DNA of 64,000 nucleotides from DATBQN01 sp963799925 (GCA_963799925.1 CAWCYZ010000002.1:992001-1056000), one strand, 5' to 3'; shown: positions 7,793 through 18,731, counted from the first letter of the stretch. Notes: a model not told the origin generated them from the sequence alone. Program-made: numbers and translations.

Positions 7793-9306
7793 GCGACGAT
7801 CGGGCGACTCGGGCGACTCGGGCCAATCAGGGCGGCCGGGTCCAGCCGCGCGAGCGCATCGCGGTCGTCCTCGCCGCCGGCCAGGGCAAGCGCATGGCGT
7901 CGCGGCTCCCCAAGGTGCTGCACGAGGCGGCCGGCCGGCCGCTCCTCGCCTGGGTGCTCGCCGCGGCGCGCGGCGCCGGCTGCGAGCGGCTCCTGGTCGT
8001 CGTCGGCCACGGCGCCGAGGCGGTGCGCGCGGCATTCCCAGCTCCGCCTGACACGGCGCCTCCCGAGGCGCCGATCGCCTGGGTGCTCCAGGCGGAGCAG
8101 CGCGGCACCGGCGACGCCCTGGCGCGCGCCGAGGCGGTCCTCGGCGGAAGGCGCGCGACCCTCCTCGTCCTCTCCGGCGACGTGCCGCTCGTCTCGTCGG
8201 CGACGCTCGCCGCGCTCGCCGCCGCCCTCGACGGGCCTGCCCCCGGCCGCGCCCCCGCCTGGGGGGCGATGGCGGTCGCCGACTTGGAGTCGCCGGGCTC
8301 GCTCGGGCGGGTGATCGAGGGGGCCGGGGGGGCGCTGGCGCGGATCGTCGAGGCGCGCGACGCCGCGCCGGACGAGCTCGCCATCCGCCGCGTCAACGCC
8401 GGCCTCTACGCTCTCCCGGCGCCGGAGATCTTCGCCTATCTCGCCCGCCTGTCGCCGCAGAACGCGCAGGGCGAGCTCTACCTGACCGATGCCCTCTCCG
8501 CCGCCGCGGCCGACGGCCATGAGATCCGGCTGCTGCCGCTCGCCGATCCCGCCGAGGCCTGGGGGGTCAACCGGCGGAGCGAGCTCGCCCAGGTCCACCG
8601 CCACCTCATCGACCGCCACCTGGCCGCCCTCGAGGTCGCCGGGGTGACCGTCCTCGAGCCGGCGCGGACGGTCGTCGAGCCCGGCGTCGCGGTCGGCGCC
8701 GACACCGTGATCCATCCCGGCGTCGCCCTCCTCGGCGCCAGCCGGATCGGCCGTCGCTGCACCCTCCACCAGGGGGTCTGGCTGCGCGACACGACGCTCG
8801 GCGACGGGGTGACCATCCACCCCTACAGCGTGCTCGACGGCGCCGCGGTCGAGGAGGGCGTCGAGGTGGGGCCCTTCGCCCGCCTGCGGCCGGCAGCGCG
8901 TTTGCAGGCCCGGTCGCGGGTGGGCAGCTTCGTCGAGGTGAAGAACGCGGTGCTCGGCGCCGGCGCCAAGGTCAACCACCTGGCCTACGTCGGCGACGCG
9001 ACGGTCGGCCCCGACGCCAACCTGGGGGCCGGCACGATCACCTGCAACTTCGACGGCGAGAGGAAGCACCGGACCGAGATCGGCCGCGGCGCCTTCATCG
9101 GCAGCGACACGATCCTGGTGGCGCCGGTCAAGGTGGGCGACGGCGCCACGACCGCCGCCGGCTCCGTCATCACCCGCGAGGTGCCGCCGGGCGCCTTGGC
9201 CGTCGGCCGCACGCGGCAGAAGAACCTGCCGGGGCGGCTGGGCCGGAGGCGAGGAGTGCCGCCACGGCCGGCCGAGCCCGGCGGCGAACCGGGCGCCGAG
9301 GAATAA
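7789..9306 (+). CDS. glmU: Bifunctional GlcNAc-1-P uridyltransferase / GlcN-1-P acetyltransferase GlmU
   Basis: A 505-aa enzyme started at GTG 7789 in a GTGA overlap with yvcK. The N-terminal pyrophosphorylase domain has AAGQGKRMASRLPKVLHE, and QAEQRGTGDA for substrate binding. The C-terminal half is a left-handed beta-helix of hexapeptide repeats. It contains the acetyltransferase region LGAGTITCNFDGERKHRT and the closing VGRTRQKNLPG. It catalyses the last two steps of UDP-GlcNAc synthesis in the cytoplasm. It is longer than the E. coli enzyme because of a polar N-terminal extension (about 20 residues) and an Arg/Pro/Gly tail. It lies directly upstream of glmS, so the amino-sugar branch is one operon. 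Confidence 0.95.
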   Translation: MSDDRATRATRANQGGRVQPRERIAVVLAAGQGKRMASRLPKVLHEAAGRPLLAWVLAAARGAGCERLLVVVGHGAEAVRAAFPAPPDTAPPEAPIAWVLQAEQRGTGDALARAEAVLGGRRATLLVLSGDVPLVSSATLAALAAALDGPAPGRAPAWGAMAVADLESPGSLGRVIEGAGGALARIVEARDAAPDELAIRRVNAGLYALPAPEIFAYLARLSPQNAQGELYLTDALSAAAADGHEIRLLPLADPAEAWGVNRRSELAQVHRHLIDRHLAALEVAGVTVLEPARTVVEPGVAVGADTVIHPGVALLGASRIGRRCTLHQGVWLRDTTLGDGVTIHPYSVLDGAAVEEGVEVGPFARLRPAARLQARSRVGSFVEVKNAVLGAGAKVNHLAYVGDATVGPDANLGAGTITCNFDGERKHRTEIGRGAFIGSDTILVAPVKVGDGATTAAGSVITREVPPGALAVGRTRQKNLPGRLGRRRGVPPRPAEPGGEPGAEE

Positions 9307-9307
9307 A

Positions 9308-9326
9308 GACCCTCGAAAGCGAGGTC
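9308..9326 (+). promoter_or_regulatory. Hairpin covering the glmS Shine-Dalgarno site
   Basis: GACCCTCG (9308-9315) can pair with CGAGGTC (9320-9326) around an AAAG loop, with one bulged C. The GAGG at 9321-9324, the only ribosome-binding candidate before the glmS ATG at 9337, is inside the stem. This could limit translation of glmS relative to glmU. It has none of the glmS ribozyme core. Confidence 0.35.
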
Positions 9327-9336
9327 ATAACAGCCC

Positions 9337-11196
<1,860 letters not shown>

Positions 11197-11201
11197 GCGG
11201 A

Positions 11202-11654
11202 TCAGCGAGGAGCGGAGAGATAGTCGCGGAGCTGAAGTGTCTTCAGCCCTGGCACCTGCGGCCATTCCCTGTCGTTCGCCAGTATCGCGGTACAGCGCCC
11301 GCGCAATGCTGTGGCGATCTGAATGGCATCTGGAGTCTTGAGCCGCGTGACGGCACGTATGCTCGCAGCGCCGCGAAGCAGGTGGAGATCGATATCGATG
11401 AGGATGATCCCACGGCTCCTCGTCAGGAGCCGTTCATAGCGCTCCGCGACCGCATGCGCACCGATTCGCATCGGGACGACGAGAGTCTCGAGCAGCGTCA
11501 ATGTCGAGGTGACAGCTCTCAGACGGCCTGCGGCGAGCGCCTCGAAAAGCGGCGCGACGATCGGAAAATAGACCTCGTGCTCTTCGATGAAGTAGATGAA
11601 GGGTGCGGTATCGATTGCGACGGGACCCTGCCCTACGTCGCTCAGGAGTCCCAC
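11202..11654 (-). CDS. PIN-domain toxin, VapC family
   Basis: A 150-aa PIN-fold ribonuclease toxin starting at ATG 11654. The four acidic metal-binding positions are visible: D15 in AIDTAPFIYF, E56 in LLETLVV, D109 in LKTPDAIQIA and D128 in ILANDREW. VapC-type proteins cleave specific tRNAs or rRNA when the antitoxin is degraded. Its start overlaps the antitoxin end by 13 bases, the usual translationally coupled order (antitoxin first). Base composition is visibly less GC-rich than the flanking glmS and mutS-like genes, a sign of acquisition. Confidence 0.88.
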   Translation of the reverse strand: MGLLSDVGQGPVAIDTAPFIYFIEEHEVYFPIVAPLFEALAAGRLRAVTSTLTLLETLVVPMRIGAHAVAERYERLLTRSRGIILIDIDLHLLRGAASIRAVTRLKTPDAIQIATALRGRCTAILANDREWPQVPGLKTLQLRDYLSAPR

Positions 11655-11875
11655 GAGTCGCGTTCAGCCTTGACGTGGGCAACTGGATCGATCCCTTCCC
11701 ACAGCTCCTTGCCCAATCCCCGCAGCTCCAGAATGGAGAGTGACTCGGGGGGTTCGGTAGCCTTGTCGAGAAGGTAGATGACCTCCTGCGCAATCGAACG
11801 CCTCTCCCTCTGCGCCAGCTCCTGCAGCCGTGCATAGAGATCGTCGGGGAAATTCTTGAGGTTGAGCGTGGCCAT
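11642..11875 (-). CDS. Ribbon-helix-helix antitoxin, FitA/VapB-like
   Basis: A 77-aa protein from ATG 11875 behind GGAGGAG. The N-terminal MATLNLKNFPDDLYARLQEL and ERRSIAQEVIYLLDKA segments make a ribbon-helix-helix DNA-binding unit in which the first strand contacts DNA. The remaining acidic/aromatic C-terminal tail (about residues 48-77, with GKELWEGIDP) would wrap and inhibit the PIN toxin encoded next. RHH antitoxins normally repress their own promoter, here upstream of 11875 in the 70-base gap before the mutS-like gene. Confidence 0.85.
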   Translation of the reverse strand: MATLNLKNFPDDLYARLQELAQRERRSIAQEVIYLLDKATEPPESLSILELRGLGKELWEGIDPVAHVKAERDSWDS

Positions 11876-11947
11876 ATCGGCTCCTCCCATTAGCCTCCAT
11901 TTTGGAGGAAACCACCTGCGCACGCAAGAAGCCTCTTGGCGGCATTC

Positions 11948-13846
11948 ATGAGCGAGCGACCCGCGCCCGAGGCCATCTACCGCGAGCGGCGCGCGCGCTT
12001 CGCGGCGGAGGCGGAGCGGCTGGGGGCGCGGTCGCTCGGCTTCTCGATGGCGCGCTTCGCGACCTTCGCCGCGCTCGCCCTCTGCCTCGTCGTCATCCTG
12101 TTCCATGCCGCCGCTCCGGGCCGCGCCTGGCCGGCGGGCGCCGGGCTCGCCTTCGCGGTCTTCCTCGCCCTCGCCGTCGTCCATTCGCGGGTGATCGCGG
12201 CGGAGCGCCGCGCCCGCGAGCTGGTCGCCATCCAGGACGAGGCGCTGGCGCGGCTGGCGCGCGACTGGCAGGCGTTGCCGCTGCCGCGCCTGCCGCCCGG
12301 CTTCGCGCCGCCGCCGCTCGCCCGCGACCTGGGCCTCTTCGGCGCCGCCTCGCTCTTCCATCTGCTGGGAACCGTCCACACGCCGCCCGGCAAGGCGGCG
12401 CTCGCCGGCTGGCTGCTCGCCCCGGCGGCACCGGAGGAAGTTTCGCGCCGCCAGGCCGCCGTCGCCGAGCTGGCGCCGGAGCTCGCCCTGCGGCAGAGCC
12501 TCGAGCTCGCCGCCCGTCCGATGGAAAAGGCCCCGCCGGACCCGGAGGAGTTCCTCCGCTGGGCCGAGGGCCCGCGCCTCCTCGCCTCCCGGCCCTGGCT
12601 TCCCTGGCTCTGCCGCGCCCTCGCCATCGCGACCGTCGCTGCGGCGATCGCCGCCCTGGTGCCGGGGTCGCCCCTGCCGCTCGGCGTCCCCCTCCTCTTC
12701 GTCACCCTGAACATCGCCCTGACCTGGGCCTACGGCGAGCGCATCCACGCCGCCTTCGGCCGTCTCGCGGCGCGCGAGCGCGAGTTCCGCTCCTACGCCG
12801 GGGCGCTCGAGCGGATCACGGGCCAGAGCTTCCAGGCCGAGCGGCTGCGGCGGATCACCCGCGGGATCACGGGCGAGCTCGCGACCGGCGGCACGCCCGC
12901 CCACCGCGCCATGGAGATCCTCGATCACCGGGTGGGCCTCGCCGACGTGCGCCACTCGGCGCCCCTCCATCTGCCGCTCCAGCTCCTGCTGCTCTGGGAC
13001 TTCCATGTCCTCGAGCTCCTCGAGCGCTGGCAGGCGGATTTCGGTCCGCGGGCCCGCGCCTGGCTCGCCGCCCTGGGCGACTTCGAGGCGCTCGCCGCCT
13101 TGGCCGGCCTCGCCCACGACAACCCCGGCTGGGCCTTCCCCGCCCTCGCGGCGGCCTCGCCAGGCGCGCCGGGAGCGCCGGTGGCTGTCGTAGCGCGCGG
13201 GCTCGGGCATCCGCTCCTCGCCGACGGCGCGCGGGTCGGCAACGACGTCGCCGTCGGGCCGCCCGGCACCTTCCTCCTCGTCACCGGCTCCAACATGTCG
13301 GGCAAGAGCACCCTGTTGCGGGCGATCGGCGCCAACGCCGTCCTCGCCCAGGCCGGCGCGCCGGTCGCCGCCGCGGCGATGTCCCTGCCGCCGCTCGACC
13401 TCGCCACCAGCGTCCTCGTCGAGGATTCGCTCGCCGACGGCGTCTCCTTCTTCATGGCCGAGCTGCTCTCGGTGCGCGAGGTGGTGCGGGCGGCCGACCG
13501 CGCGCGACACGAGGGGCGGACGCTCCTCTATCTGCTCGACGAGATCCTCCGCGGCACCAACAGCGCCGAGCGCCAGGTGGCGGTCAAGCGGGTGCTCCAG
13601 CACCTCCTCGCGGCCGGGGCGATCGGCGCCGTCTCGACCCACGACCTCCAGCTCGCCGAGATCCCCGAGATCGCCGCCGTCTGCCAGCCGGTCCACTTCC
13701 GCGAGAGCTTCGCCCCGGGGGACGGTCCGGAGGCCGGCCCGCGGATGACCTTCGACTACCGGCTGCGGCCGGGAGTGGCGACGACGGCGAACGCCCTCAA
13801 GCTGCTGGACCTCGTGGGGCTGGGGGAGGATGGGGCCCCGGCCTGA
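11948..13846 (+). CDS. Membrane-anchored MutS-family ATPase
   Basis: A 632-aa protein; ATG 11948 is preferred over an upstream TTG. Two hydrophobic segments near residues 35-75 (FATFAALALCLVVILF; GAGLAFAVFLALAVV) place the N-terminus in the membrane. The middle is the helical lever/core part of MutS (domains III-like). The C-terminal ABC ATPase shows Walker A TGSNMSGKSTLLRAIG near residue 445, then SLADGVSFFMAEL, Walker B LLYLLDEILRGTNSAER and the switch His in VSTHDLQLAE. There is no mismatch-recognition domain I. It belongs to the non-canonical MutS relatives of unknown role and is not MutS1 or MutS2; a true mutS2 lies at the right end of the window. Confidence 0.85.
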   Translation: MSERPAPEAIYRERRARFAAEAERLGARSLGFSMARFATFAALALCLVVILFHAAAPGRAWPAGAGLAFAVFLALAVVHSRVIAAERRARELVAIQDEALARLARDWQALPLPRLPPGFAPPPLARDLGLFGAASLFHLLGTVHTPPGKAALAGWLLAPAAPEEVSRRQAAVAELAPELALRQSLELAARPMEKAPPDPEEFLRWAEGPRLLASRPWLPWLCRALAIATVAAAIAALVPGSPLPLGVPLLFVTLNIALTWAYGERIHAAFGRLAAREREFRSYAGALERITGQSFQAERLRRITRGITGELATGGTPAHRAMEILDHRVGLADVRHSAPLHLPLQLLLLWDFHVLELLERWQADFGPRARAWLAALGDFEALAALAGLAHDNPGWAFPALAAASPGAPGAPVAVVARGLGHPLLADGARVGNDVAVGPPGTFLLVTGSNMSGKSTLLRAIGANAVLAQAGAPVAAAAMSLPPLDLATSVLVEDSLADGVSFFMAELLSVREVVRAADRARHEGRTLLYLLDEILRGTNSAERQVAVKRVLQHLLAAGAIGAVSTHDLQLAEIPEIAAVCQPVHFRESFAPGDGPEAGPRMTFDYRLRPGVATTANALKLLDLVGLGEDGAPA

Positions 13847-13854
13847 GCGCCGTT

Positions 13855-13863
13855 TGGTATATT
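13855..13863 (+). promoter_or_regulatory. Extended -10 promoter element before the second SGNH gene
   Basis: TGG-TATATT ends 26 bases before ATG 13890. The surrounding bases (CGCCGTTTGG then TATATTCGA) closely match those before rseP at 20401-20419, so the two genes may share a promoter class. No -35 box is evident. Confidence 0.45.
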
Positions 13864-13889
13864 CGACCGCCGCCCCGCCACCCGACCCC

Positions 13890-14882
13890 ATGCCGAAGCG
13901 CCTCCTCGGGCTCGCCGTCCTCGCCCTCTCGCTCCTCGCCTCCTATGCCGTGGCCGAGGGGCTGGTCCGCGTCCTGTCGCGGAGCTGGCTCCACGTGCTC
14001 GACGTCGAGATGTGGCGCTACGCGCGCTTCGTCAAGAGCGCCTCGCGCCACCCGGGCGTCGTCGAGGAGCACCGCCCGAACGCCGGCGCCCTCCTCATGG
14101 GCGCGCGCGTCCGCACCGACGAGCACGGCTTCCGCCTCCCCGATCCCGCGACCCTCGCCCGCCGCCGGCCGGGGAGCCGCCGCGCCGTGGCGGTGGGCGA
14201 CTCGCTCACCCTCGGCTGGGGGGTGCCGGAGGGGGAGACCTACGCCGATCAGCTCGAGCGCCTGCTCGCCGACCGCTGCCCGCGGCAGGGCGGGCGCCCG
14301 GTGACGGTCTGGAACGCCGGGATCGGCAACTGCAACACGTCGATGGAGCTGGCGCGCTACGAGCTGCAGGTGCGGCCGCTCCATCCGGAGTGGGTGATCC
14401 TCGGCTACTTCGTCAACGACGCCGAGCCCGATCCGGTGATCCCGCGGAACCCGCTCCTCTGGAGCTCGGCCCTCGCCGCCCTCGCCCAGGCGCGCTTCCT
14501 CAAACAGGAGCAGGCGCCGCTGCGCGACTACCGGGTCTACTACCACGGGCTCTACACCGACGGGCGGCCCGGCTGGGAGCGGGCGAAGCGGGCTCTGCGC
14601 GACTTCGGCGCGCGGCTGCGGCAGGACGGCGTGCCGGCGACGATCGTCCTCCTCCCCGAGCTCCACGAGCCGCGCCACTTCGGCGGCTTCGCCGACGTCT
14701 ACGGGAAGGTCGCCGCCATCGCCCGCGACAGCGGCTTCGAGGTGATCGACCCCTCGGGCGATTTCCCGCCGGGCCCGGGCGAGCGCTACTGGATCACCCC
14801 CGACGACGCGCATCCCAATGCGGCGGCGCAGACGATCTTCGCGCGCGCGCTGGCGGCCTCGAAGCACGCCTGCGCGAAGTAG
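13890..14882 (+). CDS. SGNH/GDSL hydrolase-family membrane protein
   Basis: A 330-aa protein from ATG 13890. One N-terminal transmembrane helix (residues 5-22) is followed by an SGNH domain: block I AVGDSLTLGWGVPEG, block II Gly in WNAGIGNCNTS, block III YFVNDAEP (GxND-like) and the catalytic Asp/His pair in PDDAHPNAAA. The complete Ser-Gly-Asn-His set suggests an active esterase or deacetylase facing the periplasm. It is a distant paralogue of the SGNH protein at 3022. The neighbouring convergent gene is a processive glycosyltransferase, so glycan modification is a reasonable inference. Substrate is unknown. Confidence 0.85.
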   Translation: MPKRLLGLAVLALSLLASYAVAEGLVRVLSRSWLHVLDVEMWRYARFVKSASRHPGVVEEHRPNAGALLMGARVRTDEHGFRLPDPATLARRRPGSRRAVAVGDSLTLGWGVPEGETYADQLERLLADRCPRQGGRPVTVWNAGIGNCNTSMELARYELQVRPLHPEWVILGYFVNDAEPDPVIPRNPLLWSSALAALAQARFLKQEQAPLRDYRVYYHGLYTDGRPGWERAKRALRDFGARLRQDGVPATIVLLPELHEPRHFGGFADVYGKVAAIARDSGFEVIDPSGDFPPGPGERYWITPDDAHPNAAAQTIFARALAASKHACAK

Positions 14883-14894
14883 GGGCCGTCCCGC

Positions 14895-16391
14895 TCAGCC
14901 CTGCGCCGGCGCGGTGAGCTCGCCGGCGCCGTTGCGCCCCAGGAAGGGGAAGACCGAGAGCAGGAACATGTAGGCGTAGCCCTGGACGAAGAGGTAGAGG
15001 AAGGGGAGCGACATCCACATGCCGCGCTCGAAGGCGTAGACGAAGGCGGCCGCGAAGTAGATCGCGAGGATCCCTTCGAGCAGGAAGGAGAGGTCGGCGC
15101 CGGCGCGGTAGCGCTTCGACAGCCACTCCTGCCCGCGCTGCTCGATCATGTACTTGGGCGTCCGGTGGAAGGTGCCGCCGCTCTGGAAGAGCCCGGAGAG
15201 GACCGCCCGCGTGTTGTTGATCGAGAGGCCGATGCCGATCGCCATCACCGCCGGGATGTAGCGCAGGGCCTGGCGCCACGAGTGCCCCCCCGCCACCTGG
15301 CTGGTGATGTAGAAGAGGAGGACCGAGACCGTCGCCCCGAGGAAGAGCGGCAGGTCGATCATGAGGAGCGCCCGGTAGCCGGTCCCGGCGCGCAGGATCA
15401 TCGCCGGGAAGATGAGGAGGGCGATCATCACCGTCAGCACGTAGCTCGAGTTGTTGGTGAGGTGGACGAAGGCCTCGAACTTGACCCGCCAGGGGAGGTC
15501 GGCCCTGAGGATCCGGCCGAGGAGCTTGCGGCCGGTCTGGATCGACCCCTTGGCCCAGCGGAACTGCTGGCTCTTGAAGCCGTTGATGTCGACCGGCAGC
15601 TCGGAGGGGACGTCGAGCTCGGGGAGGTAGAGGAACTTCCAGCCGGCGAGCTGCGAGCGGTAGGAGATGTCGAGGTCCTCGGTCAGCGTGTCGTGCTCCC
15701 AGCCGCCCGCCGCCTCGATCGCCGCGCGCCGCCAGATCCCGGCCGTGCCGTTGAAGTTGAAGAAGCAGCCGCTGCGGTGCCGCGCCGTGTGCTCGATCAG
15801 GAAGTGGCCGTCGAGGAGGATCGCCTCGACGCGGGTGAGGAGCGAGTAGCCGCGGTTGATGTGCGACCAGCTCCCCTGGACCATCCCCAGGTCGGGAGCG
15901 GAGAAATAGGGGACCGCGAGGCGCAGGAAGTCGGGCCGCGGCACGAAGTCGGCGTCGAAGACGGCGAGGAGGTCGCCCTGGGCGACCGTGAGACCCGCGG
16001 CGAGCGCCCCGGCCTTGAAGCCGCGGCGATCCGTGCGGTGGACGTGGTGGATGTCGAAGCCCTCCTCGCGGTAGGCGGCGACCAGCTCGCCGACGATGCG
16101 GGTGGTCTCGTCCGTCGAGTCGTCCAGCACCTGGATCTCCAGCCGGTCGCGCGGGTAGTCGAGCCGGCAGACGGCGTCGATCAGCCGGGTCGCCACGTAC
16201 ATCTCGTTGTAGAGTGGAAGCTGTACCGTCACCCGCGGCCAGTCGGCCGGATCGGGGGGCCGAGGCGCCCTCCGGTTCCGCGTGCGCAGGTACTCGACCA
16301 CCAACACCAGGCGGTGGACGCCGTAGAAGGCGAGCACCGCCAGGATGAGGTAGTACAGTGCGAGCACGGCCGACGCCGCCTGAGATCCCAT
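14895..16391 (-). CDS. Processive GT2 glycosyltransferase (cellulose synthase-like/CslA-like)
   Basis: A 498-aa membrane glycosyltransferase; ATG 16391 gives the natural N-terminus, a single helix (AVLALYYLILAVLAFYGV) before the catalytic domain. GT2 motifs follow in order: VTVQLPLYNE, VLDDSTDETT, FDADFVPRPDF (DxD), TLTEDLDISYR (TED, catalytic base) and QQFRWAKGSIQT (QxxRW, acceptor channel). Four or so C-terminal helices form the export channel. This arrangement fits CslA/BcsA-type enzymes that polymerise and extrude a beta-linked glycan such as a mannan or glucomannan. No PilZ domain or BcsB partner is present. The product is therefore undecided. Confidence 0.9.
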   Translation of the reverse strand: MGSQAASAVLALYYLILAVLAFYGVHRLVLVVEYLRTRNRRAPRPPDPADWPRVTVQLPLYNEMYVATRLIDAVCRLDYPRDRLEIQVLDDSTDETTRIVGELVAAYREEGFDIHHVHRTDRRGFKAGALAAGLTVAQGDLLAVFDADFVPRPDFLRLAVPYFSAPDLGMVQGSWSHINRGYSLLTRVEAILLDGHFLIEHTARHRSGCFFNFNGTAGIWRRAAIEAAGGWEHDTLTEDLDISYRSQLAGWKFLYLPELDVPSELPVDINGFKSQQFRWAKGSIQTGRKLLGRILRADLPWRVKFEAFVHLTNNSSYVLTVMIALLIFPAMILRAGTGYRALLMIDLPLFLGATVSVLLFYITSQVAGGHSWRQALRYIPAVMAIGIGLSINNTRAVLSGLFQSGGTFHRTPKYMIEQRGQEWLSKRYRAGADLSFLLEGILAIYFAAAFVYAFERGMWMSLPFLYLFVQGYAYMFLLSVFPFLGRNGAGELTAPAQG

Positions 16392-16450
16392 CGTCAGCGT
16401 CCGGCGATCCGACGGAGGGCGGGCGGAGCCTCGCGGCGGGTCGAACGGCC

Positions 16451-17866
16451 GTGGGTATCGCCCTGGCGCCGCTCCTCGCGGCGAACCTGGGGCTGCTGCT
16501 CGTCTTCGATCTGAATCGTCATGTGGTCCTCGCTCTGCTCCTCGCGGGAGCCGCCTTCCTCGCACTCCCCTTCGCCGCGCGCCGCCTGGAGACGGCTGGC
16601 GGAGCGATCGGAACCCTGTTTGGACGGGGAGCGGGATCGCCGGGCAAGGCGATCCTCCTCGGGGCCTTGCTGTTGCGGATCCCGCTGCTGCCGCTGCCCC
16701 TGACGCTCTCCGAAGACGTGCTGCGCTACCTCTGGGACGGCAGAGTGGCGGCCGCCGGTTACAACCCTTACGCCCTTCCCCCTCAGGCCGCCGAGCTCGC
16801 CGCGTTGCGTGATGGGAGCGATGGGATCTGGAGGCGCCTGCCCCACCGCGACGTGCCCACCGTCTACCCGCCCCTCGCCGTAGCGGCGTTCAGTATATCG
16901 ACTCGGCTGCCGTTTCCCATCCTCTCCTGGAAGATCCTGGCGACCGGGGGCGACCTCGCGGTGATCGCGCTGCTCCTGGCGCTCGCCCGCCGCGCCGGCC
17001 TGCCGGAAGCGCGGGTGGTCTGGTATGCCTGGAATCCGCTCGCCGCGCTCGAGGTGGCCGGCATGGGCCACGTCGACGCTCTCGCGATCGCGGCGGCGCT
17101 CGGCGCGGCGCTCCTGGTGATGCGCCGGCGGGACCGGGAGGCGCGGCGGGAGCAGGGCGCGGCCCACCGCCCTTCCGCCACGGAAGTCGCCGCTGCCGCC
17201 GCCTGCGCCGCCGCCGGCGCGCTCATCAAGCTCGCTCCGGCCGCCGCCATCCCGATGTGGAGCCGCCAGAGCGGCCGCCCTCCTCTCTTCCTCGCCGTCG
17301 CCGCCCTCCTGCTGGCGACCGCGTTCCTCCCCGTCCTCCTAGCAACCGGCGGGCCACCTCCGGGCCTCCTGACCTACGGCATCCGCTGGGAGTTCAATGG
17401 ACCGCTCTTCGAGCCCCTCTGGCGGCTGATCGACGCGGCGCACCTGGCGCCCGCCCTGGCGGCGCGCCTCGCCGCCTGGAAGCTCGCCCACCACGAGTAC
17501 TACCGCTGGAACTGGCTCTATCCTTATCTCTATCCCCAGCTCCTGGCGAAGCTCGTGCTGGCGGCGGGGAGCGCCGCGGCGGTCGCCGCCGCCCTCTTCG
17601 AGCGCGATCCCATCGCGGGGAGCGGCCGGCTCTTCGCCCGCCTCCTCCTGCTGTCCGCCACCATCTACCCCTGGTACGTCCTCTGGGTGCTCCCCTGGGC
17701 GGCCCTCGCCCGGCACCGCGCCTGGCTGGCGCTCTCCGGGCTCATCCTCCTCGCCTACGTTCCGCGCGGGACGAGCGTGCCGCTCCTGCCCTGGGTCTTC
17801 GTCGCCATCTGGGCGCCGTTCCTCCTCCTCCGCCTCGCCTCCCGCCGGCCGTGGTCGACCGCCTGA
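16451..17866 (+). CDS. GT-C type membrane glycosyltransferase (GT87/ArnT-like)
   Basis: A polytopic protein of about 471 aa. GTG 16451 avoids overlap with the divergent GT2 gene; GTG 16358 would add 31 polar residues and overlap it. Around ten transmembrane helices are visible. The loop after the first ones holds EDVLRYLWDGRVAAAGYNPY, the acidic signature common to lipid-linked-sugar-dependent GT-C enzymes, followed by VPTVYPPLA. Later GMGHVDALAIA and KLAPAAAIPMW are typical of mannosyltransferase-like families. It would move a sugar from a polyprenyl-phosphate donor in the periplasm. The last 16 bases overlap truA. Confidence 0.78.
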   Translation: MGIALAPLLAANLGLLLVFDLNRHVVLALLLAGAAFLALPFAARRLETAGGAIGTLFGRGAGSPGKAILLGALLLRIPLLPLPLTLSEDVLRYLWDGRVAAAGYNPYALPPQAAELAALRDGSDGIWRRLPHRDVPTVYPPLAVAAFSISTRLPFPILSWKILATGGDLAVIALLLALARRAGLPEARVVWYAWNPLAALEVAGMGHVDALAIAAALGAALLVMRRRDREARREQGAAHRPSATEVAAAAACAAAGALIKLAPAAAIPMWSRQSGRPPLFLAVAALLLATAFLPVLLATGGPPPGLLTYGIRWEFNGPLFEPLWRLIDAAHLAPALAARLAAWKLAHHEYYRWNWLYPYLYPQLLAKLVLAAGSAAAVAAALFERDPIAGSGRLFARLLLLSATIYPWYVLWVLPWAALARHRAWLALSGLILLAYVPRGTSVPLLPWVFVAIWAPFLLLRLASRRPWSTA

Positions 17867-18696
17867 TCGTCTCCTACCGCGGCGCCGCCTACGCCGGCTG
17901 GCAGCGGCAGGCCAACGCGCTCTCGGTGCAGGAGGTCCTCGAACGGGCGCTGGGGGAGCTGCTCGGCCGGCCGGTCCGCCTGTTCGGGGCGAGCCGCACC
18001 GACGCCGGGGTCCACGCCCGCGGCCAGGCCGCCCACCTCGACCTCGCCTCGCCCCTGCCGCCCGCGGCGCTCGTCCACGGCACCAACCGCCGGCTCCCCG
18101 AGGACGTCCGGGTGCTCGCCGCCGACCGCATGCCCGCGGGGTTCCACGCCCGCAAGCACGCCGCCGCCAAGGTCTACTCCTACCGGCTGAGCCGCGAGAG
18201 GGTGCTGTCGCCGCTCGACGCGCCGTTCGCCGTGCGGGTCGACCCGCGGATCGACCTGGCGCGGCTCGCCGCGGCGACGGCGCACCTGCCCGGCCGCCAC
18301 GACTTCTCGGCCTTCGCCGCCGCCGGCGGCTCCCACCGCCAACCGGTCCGCCGCATCCTCGCGGCCGAATGGAGCGCCGCCGGTCCCGAGCTGCGCTTCA
18401 CCATCGAGGGCGAGGGGTTCCTCCGCGGCATGGTTCGTGCTCTGGTGGGGACGCTGGTCGACGTAGGTCTCGGCAGGAGATCGCCGGAGGAGCTCGCGGC
18501 GCTCCTCGCGGGCGGGCCCCGCCACGCCGCGGGGCCGACCGCGCCGGCCCGCGGCCTGGTGCTCGAGCGGGTGATCTATCCGGCCGCCTGGAGCCCGTTC
18601 ACGAGCCCGCTCACGAGCCTGGTCGAGCCGCCTCTGGCGAGCGCCGAACCGCGATCGAGAAGGGCCGGGGAGGCAGGTGCCAAACCGGCAGAGTAG
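17851..18696 (+). CDS. truA: tRNA pseudouridine(38-40) synthase TruA
   Basis: A 281-aa protein from GTG 17851, overlapping the glycosyltransferase end by 16 bases. The RNA-binding opening VSYRGAAYAGWQRQ, the catalytic Asp in GASRTDAGVHARGQ, YSYRLSRERV and GHFDF-like GRHDFSAFAAAGG are all present, with FTIEGEGFLRGMVRALVGTLVDVG near the end. It isomerises uridines in the tRNA anticodon stem. The Pro/Ser/Arg tail of about 30 residues after VIYPAAW is longer than usual and probably unstructured. Confidence 0.95.
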   Translation: MVDRLIVSYRGAAYAGWQRQANALSVQEVLERALGELLGRPVRLFGASRTDAGVHARGQAAHLDLASPLPPAALVHGTNRRLPEDVRVLAADRMPAGFHARKHAAAKVYSYRLSRERVLSPLDAPFAVRVDPRIDLARLAAATAHLPGRHDFSAFAAAGGSHRQPVRRILAAEWSAAGPELRFTIEGEGFLRGMVRALVGTLVDVGLGRRSPEELAALLAGGPRHAAGPTAPARGLVLERVIYPAAWSPFTSPLTSLVEPPLASAEPRSRRAGEAGAKPAE

Positions 18697-18708
18697 CGCC
18701 GCCGGTTA

Positions 18709-18717
18709 TGCTAGCGT
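18709..18717 (+). promoter_or_regulatory. Extended -10 promoter element before uppS
   Basis: TGC-TAGCGT sits 14 bases before ATG 18732, with AAGGA at 18718-18722 as ribosome-binding site. A transcript from here would have a very short leader. No -35 box is visible. Confidence 0.4.
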
Positions 18718-18731
18718 AAGGATCTCTGACC

